Positions 10,576 through 23,149 of a DNA stretch of 64,000 nt are shown here, piece by piece. Position 1 is the stretch's first letter, and each line of letters starts with the position of its first letter. Source of the DNA: Diphasiastrum complanatum (Eukaryota > Streptophyta > Lycopodiopsida > Lycopodiales > Lycopodiaceae); NCBI GenBank assembly GCA_029204225.1, contig CM055103.1, positions 45,047,970-45,111,969 of the forward strand, in the 5' to 3' direction. A program made the translations under genes and the position numbers. The notes beneath the pieces were generated by a model. That model had not been told where the DNA came from, searched no databases, and saw nothing but the letters and a program-made list of their open reading frames with translations.

Positions 10576-12050
10576 AATTTGTATTAAATAGAATCAAAAT
10601 AAAAAATAATTATCATATAATGATAGGTGTAACCAAATTTTTTATACATTGTATCCAAATGTCGTTTAACATTTCTAATTTAAGATCACTCTAAGAGAAT
10701 TTAACATAAAATTTAATACATTGTGTCAATACATTTTTTTCGGATTTAAAAGAAACTTAAATAAATAAATAAAAATTTAATTTACTTCTTAAAATCCGAT
10801 GCGTCGTATGGAGTTGGTGTGTCCAGCGCGATACAGTGCATTGGATTTTATAATAATTTTTATTTATTTTTATTACACTGGATCGAGTTGGACACACCAA
10901 CTCCATGCACTGCATCGAACTGGTGCTTCAACCGATATATTGTATCGAGTTGAAGCATCTTCTCTGATGGTTGTTATAGGAAATTCTAGGTATTCTATTC
11001 ATTTTATCGAGATATCAACCAATTTAGTATCATGTTTATATTCTGATGGCTTCAACACTTGGAATGGTTGAGCTACTGAAGCTACCTTTGATTAATGTGT
11101 CAATTCATATTATTTTTGAAAAGTTCAGATTATAACTAGAGGGAGTGTTTTTATTTACTAATGATCAGAGCTAAAGGATCTATTAATGGTAATGCATAAT
11201 GTTCCAAGAAACCCTAGCTAATAAGGCCAGCAAATTGGATGTAGAAGAAATTGTATCTTCTTATGTCCTCTTGACAAATAAATAGGATATGACAATAACG
11301 TTGCTGTCAGATCCAAATATATTCCAAATTTCTATTTACAAAGTCTTGTATTTACTGTTCTCTGTTTTGTTCTAGTAATCTAAATATTTAACACACGTCA
11401 ACAACTTTTTGCAGCAAAGAGAAATAGGAGTGAACCCACGTCTACAACTTTTTCCATCACAGAAAGATAGGAAATTATATTTCTATGCAATTGAAGATAA
11501 CATGAAGATGTCATAACATTGAAACATTACACTTGTCTAGAGTGTGATCGTTTAGAAAGATATTTGAAAATATTACATGTAATGCATAGTTGGTGCATTT
11601 TTTTATGTCCATTCTTTAGACTGCTTAACAAGCAGAATGGGCGGAGACCCACTCTTTTCAACAAAGTCATTTTTACAACATCTTCAGGATCTGTTTCATG
11701 GTTCATGGGGGATACAGATAGCTACGAGTTTTTGTATGTATTGGTATTAGTGCAAGAAGCATAAATATCTGAACATTTTGCGAAAGACTACCATTTAATT
11801 TTCTAAAATGCATGAAATCAAGACATTATTGTGTATAGTTTATTGTGTCAAAATGCATGTATTTGAAAATAGAACAAATTTTAATATGTTTCAATTTCTC
11901 ATTATTTTATTTTAAATTTTATTATGAAAAGTGACTTGCAAACCATGTCTGTTTAAAAGTTCAAAAATCTTGAAAATGTACAAAATCACACTTTTTTGGG
12001 TCATTTTTCAAACATGTTTAATGCATGCGCAAGGTGTTTTTGAAAAGCAC
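10576..12050. other. Unassigned AT-rich sequence with one inverted repeat
   Basis: There is no frame with recognisable content, and short frames at 10799, 11519 and similar are not supported. The only structure seen is the inverted repeat at 10808-10906. The stretch may be ancestral DNA between insertions. Confidence 0.4.
10808..10906. repeat. Inverted repeat with ~31-bp arms
   Basis: ATGGAGTTGGTGTGTCCA at 10808-10825 pairs with TGGACACACCAACTCCAT at 10889-10906. Pairing extends imperfectly through CGATACAGTG and CACTGGATCG. The loop is ~37 bases and AT-rich. Copy 2 is at 57201-57299. Confidence 0.85.
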
Positions 12051-12112
12051 CCTAATTTAAGACACTTTTTGAGAGAATTTTAGAGAATATTCCAAAAGTG
12101 TCTTAAATTAGG
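12051..12112. repeat. Perfect 19-bp inverted repeat
   Basis: CCTAATTTAAGACACTTTT pairs exactly with AAAAGTGTCTTAAATTAGG around a 24-base loop. It sits immediately upstream of the LTR-type promoter CCTATAAATAGACAAGG. Copy 2 (58444-58505) preserves it. Confidence 0.9.
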
Positions 12113-12320
12113 ATTGCCTATAAATAGACAAGGGACATCACTTTTGAAATCTTTTGGCTCATTTGCAATTGAGAGAACTAGGAGCTCCATCTCCTCTTTC
12201 TCCTTTGTGAATGTGCTCATTGGGATCTTGATCTTGCTAGTTCTCATGTGTCCCATCACATGAATCCATGTACTCCTCACTCTCCATTATGGAATCCATC
12301 TCATTTTGAGCTCATGCAAT
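12113..12320 (+). mobile_element. LTR fragment, family Z (TATA and R region)
   Basis: It matches 17191-17370 over TATA box CTATAAATAGACAAGGGACA, the CAATTGAGAGAACTAGGAGC block and CATGTGTCCCATCACATGAA. In 17xxx the block is followed by a primer-binding site. Here it runs into unrelated sequence and (AG)n arrays, so it is a solo or truncated LTR. Confidence 0.75.
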
Positions 12321-12471
12321 TCCAACTAAATCGTTCTTATTCATATTGTAATTGCCGTTCGGTTGATTTAAGGCCTTTTTGGGCTATATTATGCAAAATA
12401 ATATAGGGCCCATTTTTTTTCTCATTTTTAATCAAATGAGAGAGAGAGCACAAGAACCAGAGAGGTCGCAC

Positions 12472-13020
<549 letters not shown>

Positions 13021-13023
13021 TCA

Positions 13024-14890
13024 CTATTGTATACTTGCCACGTGAACTATTTTCAATGGTTGACCTTTAGAAAGTGGTAAAAACTCTTTGGCAAGCTCCA
13101 CTATGTGGAGATCCTTGAGATTGGGCTTCTCTCCAAATAGAGCTTCAAATGGTGTGATTCCTCCAATGGCTTGGTTTGGCAATCTATTGCACAAATAGTT
13201 AGCACAAGTTATTGCTTCACCCCAAAATGGTTTGGATAGAGAAGCATCTAACCTTAAGGCCTTAGCACACTCACAAAGAGATCTATTTCTTCTCTCACTC
13301 ACTCCATTTTCTTGAGGGGTGTATGGACAAGACAACTCCCTCTTTATGTCAATAGTCAATCAACTTATTGGAGATATATTCACCTCCATTATCACTCCTT
13401 AATACCTTAATCTTGGTACTAAGTTGATTTTCTACCAAAGTCTTGAACTTTACAAAAGAATCAAACACCATTGATTTGCTAGACAAGAGGTACATCCAAC
13501 AAAATCTAGAATAGTCATCAATGAAGACTACATAGTACTTGGAACCACCATTAGACTCATGTGAAAAACTATGAACATCCGAATGGATGAGTTCAAGAGG
13601 AGAGTTTGATCTTGATGTAGATCTTGAGAAGGGTAGTTTGTGAGCCTTTGAGAGGCTGCATGCTTCACATCTCTTCCCACACTTTGACAAATGCTTGGGG
13701 AGTCCAATCGCAAGCTCCTTTGCTACCATAGATTCCATGGCTTTGTAGTTGGGATGGCCCAACCTTTTGTGCCACAGTTCCACCTTTGATAACTCCACCT
13801 TTGCCAGCTTAACACTCTCCACTGCAACATTAGCATCAAGCTTAAACAATCTACCTTGCTTAAAGCCTTTGGCTGTACATTCATCATTTCTAAGGATGGA
13901 ACAAACTCCATGCTTAAATTGTACATCCAGGCCATTATCCATTAACTGGCCAACACTAAGCAAATTCTTGGTTAACTTAGGAACATAAAGAACATTATCA
14001 AGATTCATCCTTTTGGATGATCCCACATACAAGAGAATTGTTCCTATTCCACTTATCTTACGTTCTTGACTACTTGCAATATAGATTGATCTATGTAAAT
14101 CATTGTAAGAAAGTAAAGTGGAGAATATGTCCTTTTGATATGTCATGTGGAAACTAGCCCCACTATCAATCCACCAAGAATCATTGGTGTTGCTCTTGGA
14201 TGATGGTGGTTTGTTGGAAACCATCAAGGATGACTCTTCATCCTCCTCCTCCTCCTGATGTGCAATGTTGCTTTGTTTGCTCTCTTGTGCCTTCTTCTTC
14301 TTGAGACATTCTGATGCAAAATGTTCTTTCTTTCCATAGAAAAAACATTTGTAATTGGACTTGTCTTTTATCTTGCCCGTTGAGCTTGAAGCCTCATCCT
14401 CCTCCTTGGTCTCCTTGAAGTGCTTCTTCTTGCCAGGTCTTCTTCTTGCCTTTGAATGAGAAATTAGCTTTCTCATCACCATCATGCGGAGAAATGACAT
14501 TCATTCTTGCATTGGTATGCATCATCTTACACTCTTTAGCCACTAATACACTGTGTAGCTTTTCTATAGTAGGCAAAGTGTCTTGGATTGCAAAGCTTTG
14601 GACCAAATTTGTAAAGCCACTCCCTAGACCATTGAGGACAATCTGAACAAGCTCACTATCTTGAATCTTCTCTCCAATGGAATCTAACTCCCTATTGAGA
14701 GACTTGATTCTTAGCACATAATCATGTGCACTCTCATCACTCCTCTTCATGCTTTGTAGAATCTGATTCCTAAGCATGAAAACCCTCGAAGTGTTACTAG
14801 ACTCATAGATAGATTTTAAAGATTCCCAAGCCTCTTTAGCACTCTTACATGATGATACTTTCCTTAAAAGATCATTGCTTACATTCATCT
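13024..14890 (-). pseudogene. Copia C3 gag-pol (gag to integrase), truncated
   Basis: The minus strand encodes a copia polyprotein in three open pieces. A UBN2-type gag (14888-14394, SAKEAWESLKSIYESSNTS) comes first. Next comes a 383-residue piece with a degenerate knuckle (YKCFFYGKKEHFASEC, one Cys replaced), protease (DSGASFHMTYQKDIF), pre-integrase (HKRLGHPNY, CEACSLSKAHK) and integrase core (LIHSDVH, FIDDYSRFCW, RSDNGGEY). The third piece, 13359-13024, continues the core (YTPQENGVSERRNRSL, the catalytic Glu region) in another frame. A frameshift at 13349-13359, present in both copies, separates the second and third pieces. Pol stops after KPNLKDL: reverse transcriptase, RNase H and the 3' LTR are missing. 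This is the best preserved coding stretch in the window, but the element cannot be autonomous. Confidence 0.9.
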
Positions 14891-15712
14891 TAATATAGTG
14901 AAGTGCGAGCCTAGACCTCTTCTTCTATCTCACTGATTCCTGTGCACCTAGAGGTTCATCTTCATCATCTATTAGAAACTCATAAAGATCCTGGAGAACC
15001 ATTAGTGAATCCATCCTCACTTTCCAAATAGCATAATTGGTAGAATTTAACCTCTCACTAGCTTCTAGAAGGTAGGCTCCCACTGATCCCATCTTACTAG
15101 TAAGATTCTACACAAAAGATATAGATTTGTTTGAATCTGAAACTCACAAAGGTTTCTAACTTGCAGTGTTTCACTCAAATGTTGACTTCTCATCCAACAG
15201 ATGGACTTGTAATCACAGTTCTATCACTCCCTCACAAAGCTGGAATGAAGATAAGATGAGGTGAAAACTACTCTCAAGCAAATCTTGCCAATCTTGGCTA
15301 TTCTTGGACAAAAACTGAATCTATCTCTCTCATTCATTTTGATGTACTTTCAAGACCTGATTTCCACTTTAAGAAGGTCTAAAATCTGCCTAAATTGATT
15401 AGGTTTCATGAAACAAATTCAAAACTAATCAATGGCAAGTGATCTTGGTAGCTTATTCTAGGATTTGCACCAAAAATTACATCAAACTGACACCAAATGA
15501 ATTTTATGTGATCCAATGAATATGGGTTATTAAATGCTGGTTCAGAGATGCCCACACGTGTGAACATTACGGATTTTGATCTTGAAAAAGTTTGGGATCA
15601 AATTCCCTCACCAAAACCTAGATACCAGCTCGCCCTTCCAATACTAGCCTTTTGCACCAAAACCTGCTAAAACTGGATTAGATTCAAACACTGATCAATA
15701 ACCTTGTACTTG
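14891..15712 (-). other. Copia C3 5' leader and gag start region
   Basis: On the minus strand this lies between the primer-binding site and the gag frame. It should contain the leader and the N-terminal gag, but stops are frequent and no clear start could be chosen. Copy 2 lacks five bases near 15006. Confidence 0.5.
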
Positions 15713-15724
15713 GCTCTGATACCA
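15713..15724 (-). promoter_or_regulatory. Primer-binding site of copia C3 (initiator tRNA-Met type)
   Basis: The minus strand reads TGGTATCAGAGC, the standard plant copia primer-binding site complementary to the 3' end of initiator tRNA-Met. It directly abuts the LTR end (…TTTTCACA). Copy 2 is at 62387-62398. Confidence 0.95.
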
Positions 15725-16376
15725 TGTGAAAAGTACAGTACTAAGGACCATAAATGGATCTTTGAATGATCCACAAGGTTGAATGTATGCTTGTTAAACA
15801 ATCTATCAGAAACTAGTCATTAGAAAACAAGATCTAGTTTAGCAGCTTGATAGAAAACAAGTAGAGACAATCAAAGCATTGATCAATAAGTGTGATCCAC
15901 ACGTGTGGAAATAAGGCTGTAGTACGGCCTGTAGACAGTGTTTACAAAGTGCGAAAGCTGGGTTTCATTAGAAATCAAGAGCAATCACCATACAATGAGA
16001 GGAAACACGAGTTTCTCCTTGAGGCTCCAAAAAGTTTCTATCTTCTCACTATGGAGAATGGGAATACATAGTAAAACACACTTCCTTTGCTAAGTTAGGT
16101 GAAAATCCAGCATGTAATAAGGAAGTAGACTCCACTTTCTTGCCCTAATGTGAAAACCCTAGCCTAGATCCAAGAGTCATGCTTGGTAGGTGCATGGTAG
16201 GTACAAATCCCATCATAAATCATGGTCTAGATCCTACAAAGTAGGAATCACTACCAAATGGACACAACCACTCCTCTTGACTTGTGGTAACCTACTTTAG
16301 GTGTGAATGTACAAGTGGCACTTTGGCCATTCAAGTAACCAACAAACAATATTGACAAAATGTACAATATTCTACA
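15725..16376 (-). mobile_element. Copia C3 5' LTR
   Basis: On the minus strand it runs from TGTAGAATATTGTAC at 16376 to …TTTTCACA at 15725, next to the primer-binding site. The 652-base length suits plant copia. The 3' LTR partner is absent, so the insertion cannot be dated from this element. Copy 2 is at 62399-63050 and has the same length. Confidence 0.85.
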
Positions 16377-17190
16377 TGGCTAGATTTGCCAATGTAGGCA
16401 ATTTTTCACACTTGCTAAATGGCTTTTCCTCTCTGACCGCCTCAGCCTGGTCTCTCAATTGGAGGCAAAATCCTTTGAGCACTTGGTTCTTTATTGCTAT
16501 AGGGATCTCTTGTCGCAGATTATGCACTTGTTTAGTCGTTGGATCTGGATGACTCGTAACCAATATGTTTTTGACGGATCATCGACATAGTTACCAGCTG
16601 TTACGTGTTTTCACTATGCTTTCCATTTTCTAGCTGCTATTAAGTTATGATAAACTGTCTCCTTGGGTGGTGTGCACTTGGTCCTTTTTGTCTGTTTCTG
16701 TTGATGTACTACCTCTCTGGGTGGTGTGCACTTGGTCCTTTTAGTCCGTTTATGTACTATCCCTTTGGATTAAGACTTATCGACTTGTGTAGCTTTTTTT
16801 ATGTACGGTACATTTTTGCAAAAAAAAAAGTGGGAAAACTTGAGATGTTTATGATGAAATGTAATGACAAAGCAGATGAATCATATGCCAAAAAGAGAGA
16901 GGAGAGAGATAGAAGAGCTATGAAGCTAAATGGTACAATATATTCTCATCCCAATGACTTCGATTTATACCACGCAATCTCTTTTCACCTATGGCATGTT
17001 GATGAATGAATATGAAAACAAAACAAATGAAGATAGCACATAAAATTAAAATGCTATAGGTTTCCTCTTTAGGCCCTCCAAAGTACTTAAATAAGGATGA
17101 TAGGCCAACAAGGGCCCAAATACACTTAATAAGACTAAACAAGGGCTAACTATCCTCTAAGATAGTTATGTTTAGTTACGTTAGAAGGGA
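16377..17190. other. Unassigned sequence with a short tandem repeat and A-run
   Basis: Two copies of a ~50-base segment containing GGGTGGTGTGCACTTGGTCC lie at about 16658-16708 and 16709-16760. Further on, TGTACGGTACATTTTTGC is followed by ten A residues (16820-16830). That is reminiscent of a LINE 3' end but too little to call. The stretch 16860-17190 is probably the U3 part of the family Z LTR that follows. Confidence 0.4.
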
Positions 17191-17497
17191 TTTGCCTATA
17201 AATAGACAAGGGACATCACTTTTGAAATCTTTTGCAATTGAGAGAACTAGGAGCTCCATCTCCTCTTTTCCCTTTGTGAATGTGAGCCTTGGGATCTTGA
17301 TCTTGCTAGGTCTCATGTGTCCCATCACATGAATCTATGTACTCCTCACTCTCCATCTCCTTTTGAGCTTCACTTTGATATGAGCTTTGTGGTAGCTTAT
17401 GGTCATTGCTCATCTTTGGTTCTCTTCAACATAGGTGTGGTGGTTGCCTCCTTATTCTGGCTTTCTTGGCTTGGATTGAGAGGTATGGCATATGACA
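17191..17497 (+). mobile_element. LTR of copia D (family Z), R/U5 part
   Basis: It has TATA box CTATAAATAG, the same transcribed block as 12113-12320, and an end near CATATGACA just before a primer-binding site. The U3 start is not resolved and probably lies within 16840-17000. The first 136 bases are also visible at 63865-64000 in copy 2, where the window ends. Confidence 0.7.
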
Positions 17498-17501
17498 TTT
17501 G

Positions 17502-17513
17502 TGGTATCAGAGC
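17502..17513 (+). promoter_or_regulatory. Primer-binding site of copia D
   Basis: TGGTATCAGAGC lies on the plus strand four bases after the LTR end. It is complementary to the initiator tRNA-Met 3' end. Confidence 0.9.
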
Positions 17514-18457
17514 TTAAGATCTAATAATTATTTCATTTGAAGAGTTTATTGCTTTCGTAGCTTTCTTTTTGCTAAGTTTTAACTTTTAAATTTTTAGATC
17601 TATTTAGATCAATTTTTAGCATTCAATTTCATTTTTAATCTCTAATTTGATTCCATATCTTTCTAGAGCTTTGTGTAGATTCCATTTGCACCAATTTGCA
17701 AGCAATTTGGATGAGGGATGCAAAAGTTATTGCAATTTTTTCAAAAGTAGTCAAAATAGGTGGTTACAAATTGGCTTTCACTTTGTTCAAAGTGTTTAGA
17801 TTTGAGTTGAGGATTTCATCCTAGTTTCTTTACACAAGCTTTAGATCATGGTCTTAGCTTTAATCTTATCCATATGGCAGGTCATTTGGATTAATATTCA
17901 AAAAGTTATGACAAATTTTGAATTCTAGCTCTAGTTTTACTAGTTTTCTTTCTTCAAATTTTTTAGATCTGTTCTTCGTATAAATTTACTTATCAAATCA
18001 CCATCAATTATTGATTTGATCGTATAGGCTGATGGAGCTTTTCTTAGCTCTCTAGAAGTATTGAGTTTTTTGGTTGAAATTCAATGGTTAGCCTCAAATC
18101 CATTTAATAATAAGCGTCCTAACTAACCAAAAATAGAAGGCTCGAATTTCTGAACAGAAGATCGAGAAATTCAGGATTGAACTTTCTAGAATTCTTCGAT
18201 ACTATATCGACTTGAAAAATTCTATATTTTTTGAGTCAGTGTATATTTTTGAGTCATTGTATAAATTTTCGATACTTGTAAATTTCAATATTGTTGGTCT
18301 AAAATCTGACCCAACGACTTCACATTGACATTCCACCCACCTTGTACATTCATTAACTGTAATGAGGCAGTTGTAATAACTGCAACAAAAGGTGGTTGTA
18401 GCTATTTTTAGGATATCAATCCTAGAATCTTCATAAAAAAACTTCTTCTGATTATTT
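17514..18457 (+). other. Leader of copia D, interrupted by copia C2
   Basis: About 940 bases of AT-rich sequence follow the primer-binding site with no coding frame. The stretch ends at TATTT immediately before the C2 LTR. No continuation of copia D is seen beyond C2, so D is a 5' fragment or a non-autonomous derivative. Confidence 0.5.
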
Positions 18458-19708
18458 TGTTGGATATTTCTCCTTCTTGCTAATCGACTGATCGATTTTA
18501 ATCCCCATCCATTGTTTATCCAGTTCTGCAGATTTTCTCATGTTTTTGTACAGTCTGTAGAATTACAAGCATTTTTACACAGTTTGTAGAAATACACAGA
18601 GTTTGACAACAATGCCGCATTTTTCGCTTGTCGGGAAATGCGAGCAAATATGCAGAGTCACATTTTTTGCTTTCTCCAAAGTGACTCAAATGTTAAGGAA
18701 ATGACTCTGGCAAAGCGTGGGGCAATCCTAAATTAGATTTAAGGACACTGTCGGGTTTTTCACAAAATGTTGACACTGTCGCTTGTGGCAGTTTTAGTTC
18801 ATTTCTACAGAGTGACAATTTTGGTTCATTTATGCAGACAAACTATTTATGGCCAATTTTCACCGCTTATCAGCAATCAATTTCTGAGAAGAGACCGGAT
18901 GAATGTCAGCGGACACCAGCCAACTGGCGATCGCATTTGACGACCTAATTGTTCAGTATATATAGTTATTCATATTCATACATTTCTCAATCAATGAAGA
19001 AGCATTTGAATAGTTAGCTCTCTTTCTCTCAATCCTGTGAGCTTGAATACTCCTGAGCATTCTAGCTTACTTCTTAGAGTTGTTTTAGAGATTGTTATTG
19101 CGCTTACTGCTTATTAGCATTGCGCTTAATTCAGAGTTTCATTTTAGCCGCTCAAAGATAGCATAGAGTATGCGGCTTCGATCCGCAACTTATTGTACTC
19201 ATTTACTTCTGTCTTGTTTTCATACTGAATCAATACTATCTTTTATTGTGTTTCTGTAGTTCTTCGCGACTAATTATTTGTCTAGTGATTTACGACTAAT
19301 TATTTGTCTAATAACTCAATGTATTATTGTTTGGCTACGTAATCATTGTAGTACTGATGATTTTAAAGTTAGTTACTATAAGATCAAACGTGATTTCTAT
19401 CACTATTGTTTTGTTTGAAATTGATAGGCGTAGTCATGCATAGAGAAAGAGGAAGATAGTTTACTCCGCTACACACAATAAGTTTTTTTTCTTGTCATTT
19501 TGTTGGTTGATTCTGACGAATAACCAAGATACTCGGACAGAGCAACTCAAGAGCACCTCTCACCTTAGACCAAGGATAGAGAAAGAGGAAGATAGTTTAT
19601 TCCGCTGTGTACGATAAGTTTTCTTTCTTCTCGTTCGAATATTTTTCATTCGAGTTCGTCTCTTTTCAAGTCGAGTTCGACCTATCTTTCACACACCTCG
19701 TTTTGACA
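18458..19708 (+). mobile_element. Copia C2 5' LTR (contains an LTR-X fragment)
   Basis: It begins TGTTGGATATTTCTCC and ends TTTTGACA next to the primer-binding site. It matches the 3' LTR from 23894 at roughly 85% by eye, so the insertion is old. A ~75-base piece identical in start to LTR-X (TGTTGGTTGATTCTGACG) lies at 19500-19575. It is flanked by two copies of an LTR segment beginning ATAGAGAAAGAGGAAGATAG (19440 and 19577). A two-unit repeat of GCGACTAATTATTTGTCTA lies at 19266-19310. Confidence 0.9.
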
Positions 19709-19720
19709 TGGTATCAAAGC
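19709..19720 (+). promoter_or_regulatory. Primer-binding site of copia C2
   Basis: TGGTATCAAAGC directly follows the LTR. It differs from the canonical TGGTATCAGAGC at one base. Confidence 0.9.
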
Positions 19721-19873
19721 GAAAGCTCTAATACTTGATATCTTTTGCGATATCAAAATTGATATCATATTCTTCAGTTCCTTTCATCTTTTCAGTATCA
19801 GAGAATTGATTTTCTGTTGTTAGCATTACTACATCTTAACGTCATTGATACAATCGACAGGGCTAAGTTTCAG

Positions 19874-20700
19874 ATGGATTCTCAAAGTAAAGATGGTCTT
19901 ATTGCATACCGGCTGAATGGATCTAATTATCATTTGTAAAAATTTAAGATGAAGTCCTTGCTAATCGCCAACGAGATATGAGATGTTGTTACATGTACAA
20001 AAATAAAATCTAAAAACGACACATAAGACTCAAAGTGAAAATCGAAGGATGGTAAAGCCTTCACGCTTAATATCCTCAATGTATCAAATACACAGATTAG
20101 ACATATAACTGAAGCTAAAACTTCAAAAGACATTTGGGACATCTTGAACTCACTATATGATGTGAGGGACGTAACTACTAAGTTACATCTACCAAGGAAA
20201 TTCTTCACATTCAGGATGTCTAATGGTGATTCTCTTCAGAGTCACATTAACTAGTTTAAGAATCTTGTGCAACAGATGGCCGCTGTCGGATCAGTCATAG
20301 ACAATCAAGATGCAATTTTGACATTGCTTTCAAGCTTGCCCTCTACATATGACAACTGGGTGATGTTCATATCGACACATTCAGATTAAACTCTTACTAG
20401 AGTTATCACTATGTTGTTGCAAGAAGACCGTATAGAAGAAGTCAAGACACTTTGTCTACTTCCTCCTCTCAGGCTCTATATGTCAACAAAGGCTCTAAGC
20501 GACAGAAGCAGAAAAGCTCCAAGAAGGCTGCAACGAATCAGAAACAGACTCAAAGTAAAGAACAATCATCAAATCCATAGCCAAAGAAGAAGATGTTTTG
20601 TAGGTATTGCAAGCGCAATAACCGTGAGATCAAGAACTGCCGAATTCTCCAAGTGAAGAATGCAACCAAGCAACCTGATCAACAAGCAAACACAATTTCA
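19874..20700 (+). pseudogene. Copia C2 gag relic
   Basis: It starts ATGGATTCTCAAAG 153 bases after the primer-binding site and reads MDSQSKDGLIAYRLNGSNYH. The UBN2-type capsid follows (KDIWDILNSLYDV, DDAILTLLSSLPSTYDN-like) with several in-frame stops. The knuckle at 20592-20640 reads CRYCKRNNREIKNC: the expected His is changed, so zinc binding should be lost. Confidence 0.85.
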
Positions 20701-20718
20701 TCATGTCTCTAGGTCAGA

Positions 20719-21900
20719 ATGGACGAAGGCGCATTCATGGTCAAAGATCAAAGCGCATTTTTGGATGATTCATGGTTTCTTGATTCTGGAGCAACTCAGC
20801 ACATGACCAATCAACGTGAGATTTTCAAATCCTACACATCTTACAGCACGAAGAAATTTGTTCATCTTGGTGACAATAGTACTCACACTATTGAAGGTGA
20901 AGGTACTGTAAGATTGCGATTCCAGCATGATCAATTCAAACTACTATCAAAGTTCTTATATGTTCCTAAACTCTCTACAAATCTATTATCAGTAAGTAGA
21001 ATTACAGATTTAGGTCATAAGGTAGAATTTGAATCTGATCAATGCAAAATTTTTGATAGGAGTAATAAGATCCTTGCACTTGGAAAGAGGCAAGGTTACT
21101 TATATAGATTGGCACATTGTTATTCTGAGTCTAGTCAAGCCTTGAAAATCTCTGTTCTAGTCAATAAAGCATTACTACAATATTATCGCTTAGGACACTT
21201 GAATTATGCATCTATTTTGAACATGTCCAAACAATTCATGGTTGTTGATCTCGACTATCCTTCTGGTAAGGTCGATCTCCTTGTCTGTCATAACTGCATC
21301 TTTAGAAAGCAGGCTAGGATTTCTTTTAGATCAAACCATAGACATGCAACAAAAGGTCTGTTAGATGTTATTCATACAGATATATGTGGACCTATGCAAA
21401 CTCCTTCATTGTTAGATGCAAAGTATTTCATTACTTTTATTGACAAATTCTCCTGAAGAACAGCTGTTTATTTCATTAAACAGATCTCAGGGGTTTTCAT
21501 CAAATTCAGACAATTCAAAGAGCATGCTGAGAATCAAACTGGCAAACAAATAAAATCATTGAGGTCAGATAACGGGAGAGAATACATCTTCGCTGAATTC
21601 AAAGAGTATTGCCTTAACAACGACATTGAGCAACAATACATTACCTCCTATTCGCCTTAGTTAAATGATCTTGTTGAGAGAAAGAGCAAAAATTTGGTTG
21701 AATCAACGAAGTGCATGTTATCACATGCGACACTTCCAAAGTCCTTCTGGGCTAAAGTTATTTCAACAACAACCTATATTCAGAACAGATGTCCTACTAA
21801 AGGTCTCTCAAACAAAATGCCATTCAAAGTTTGGATAGGTACCAAACCTTCTTTATCAAACTTACGAGTTTTTGGATGTACTAATTTTGCATAGACACCT
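20719..21900 (+). pseudogene. Copia C2 protease, pre-integrase and integrase relic
   Basis: A 245-residue open piece has protease DSWFLDSGATQHMTNQ (DSGA intact), NLLSVSRITDLGHKV, pre-integrase YRLGHLNYAS with CHNCIFRKQ, and the integrase start VIHTDICGP and FIDKFS. A stop at 21454 follows. Further pieces show LRSDNGREYI and VERKSKNLVE (the catalytic Asp and Glu regions) and FGCTNFA. Stops break the integrase at least three times. Confidence 0.88.
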
Positions 21901-22379
21901 TGTGATCTAAGGAAGAAGCTCAACTTCTAGAGTATTAAATGTGTTTTATCAGTTGCACTACTTTAGATTATGCCTACAAGTTGTTCAATCCCATCGAGTT
22001 GAAGATATTCACTAGCCGGGATGTCATCTTCATCGAAGATTAGTTTTAAGATCTCAAAGGAAAAGACAGTCCCCATGTAGCCGACCTGTCAGATTCTCCT
22101 GGCACATTAAACTTTCCAGTTCCTCAGTCGACTATTCCCATTGAAGGTCCAAGCTCTTCTACTTTTGATGAACCAAAAATCAACGACGAATCAGAAGATG
22201 ATGATTGAAATGATCAACTTTCTCTATTACCCAGAAGATCTTCAAGGACTAGCAGACCACCTGAGAGGTATATCGACGTGTCTGCAACCTATTTTGTTCA
22301 TAAATCGACGTTTGTCCAAGAGGCACTTAGTCAGCCTGATTTAGATCTCTAAAAAAAAACTATGAATAAAGAGTATTCA

Positions 22380-23140
22380 TCTCTTATCAAGAACTAGACA
22401 TGGACAACTGTCGAATTACCTACTAGCAGAAATGTAGTTGATTGCAAATGGATTTTCAAAGTCAAATACAATGCAGATGGATGCATCAATAGGAGAAAGG
22501 CAGGACTTGTCGCTAGAGGATTTTCTTAGGTATACAACATCGATTACACTGATCCCTTCAGTCCAGTAGTCAAACATTCTTCTATTCAACTTTTGCTATC
22601 ATTTGCCACTATAGCAGATTTGGAAATACATCAAATGGATGTACAGACAACATATCTCAATGGAGTTATTGAAGAAGAAATTTATATGGTGTAACCCGAA
22701 GGTTATATTATCAAGGGTAAACACAATCATGTGTGTAAACTCTATAAGGCACTTTATGGCTTGAAGCAATCTGCTCGAGCAGGGTTTCAAAGAATCAATA
22801 CTTTCTTTATTGTTCACGGCTACACACTTAGCTCTTTAGATTCAAATGTTTACTTCAAAGCAGTGCAGCAGTCTTTTATCATTATTACCTTATATGTGGA
22901 TGATACATTTCTTTTCAGCAACAATACCGATCTGATAAAAGAGGCCAAGACAATGCTATCTTCCGAATTTGACATGACTGATCTGGGCAAAGCTCATTCC
23001 GCCTTGGCATACAAATCCATAGAGACAAAATATAGAAGTTGGTCTACATTACACAACAAAGGTACATCTACAACATGTTAGTCAGATATAATTTGATGAA
23101 TTTCAAGTTAGCTCTCTTACCAATGGAACTGGGTCTCAAA
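22380..23140 (+). pseudogene. Copia C2 reverse transcriptase relic
   Basis: The copia RT block is legible: CKWIFKVKYNADG, AGLVARGFS-stop, FSPVVKHSSIQLLLS, HQMDVQTTYLNG (first catalytic Asp), EGYI, LYGLKQSARAGFQ and LYVDDTFLF (the YVDD active site is intact). Stops replace Gln near 22530 and 22695, and the frame shifts after GKAHS. The enzyme would be inactive. Confidence 0.9.
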
Positions 23141-23149
23141 TTGTAAATG

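Noticed and set aside
10799-11071. 90-residue plus frame
   Set aside because: It runs through an inverted repeat and AT-rich non-coding sequence, with no domain.
16372-16563. 63-residue minus frame beside the C3 LTR
   Set aside because: It is short and starts close to the LTR edge. It has no recognisable motif, and its persistence in copy 2 is explained by recent duplication.
16655-16830. LINE 3' end with poly-A
   Set aside because: There is only a short direct repeat and ten A residues. No reverse transcriptase or endonuclease motif of a LINE is found nearby.
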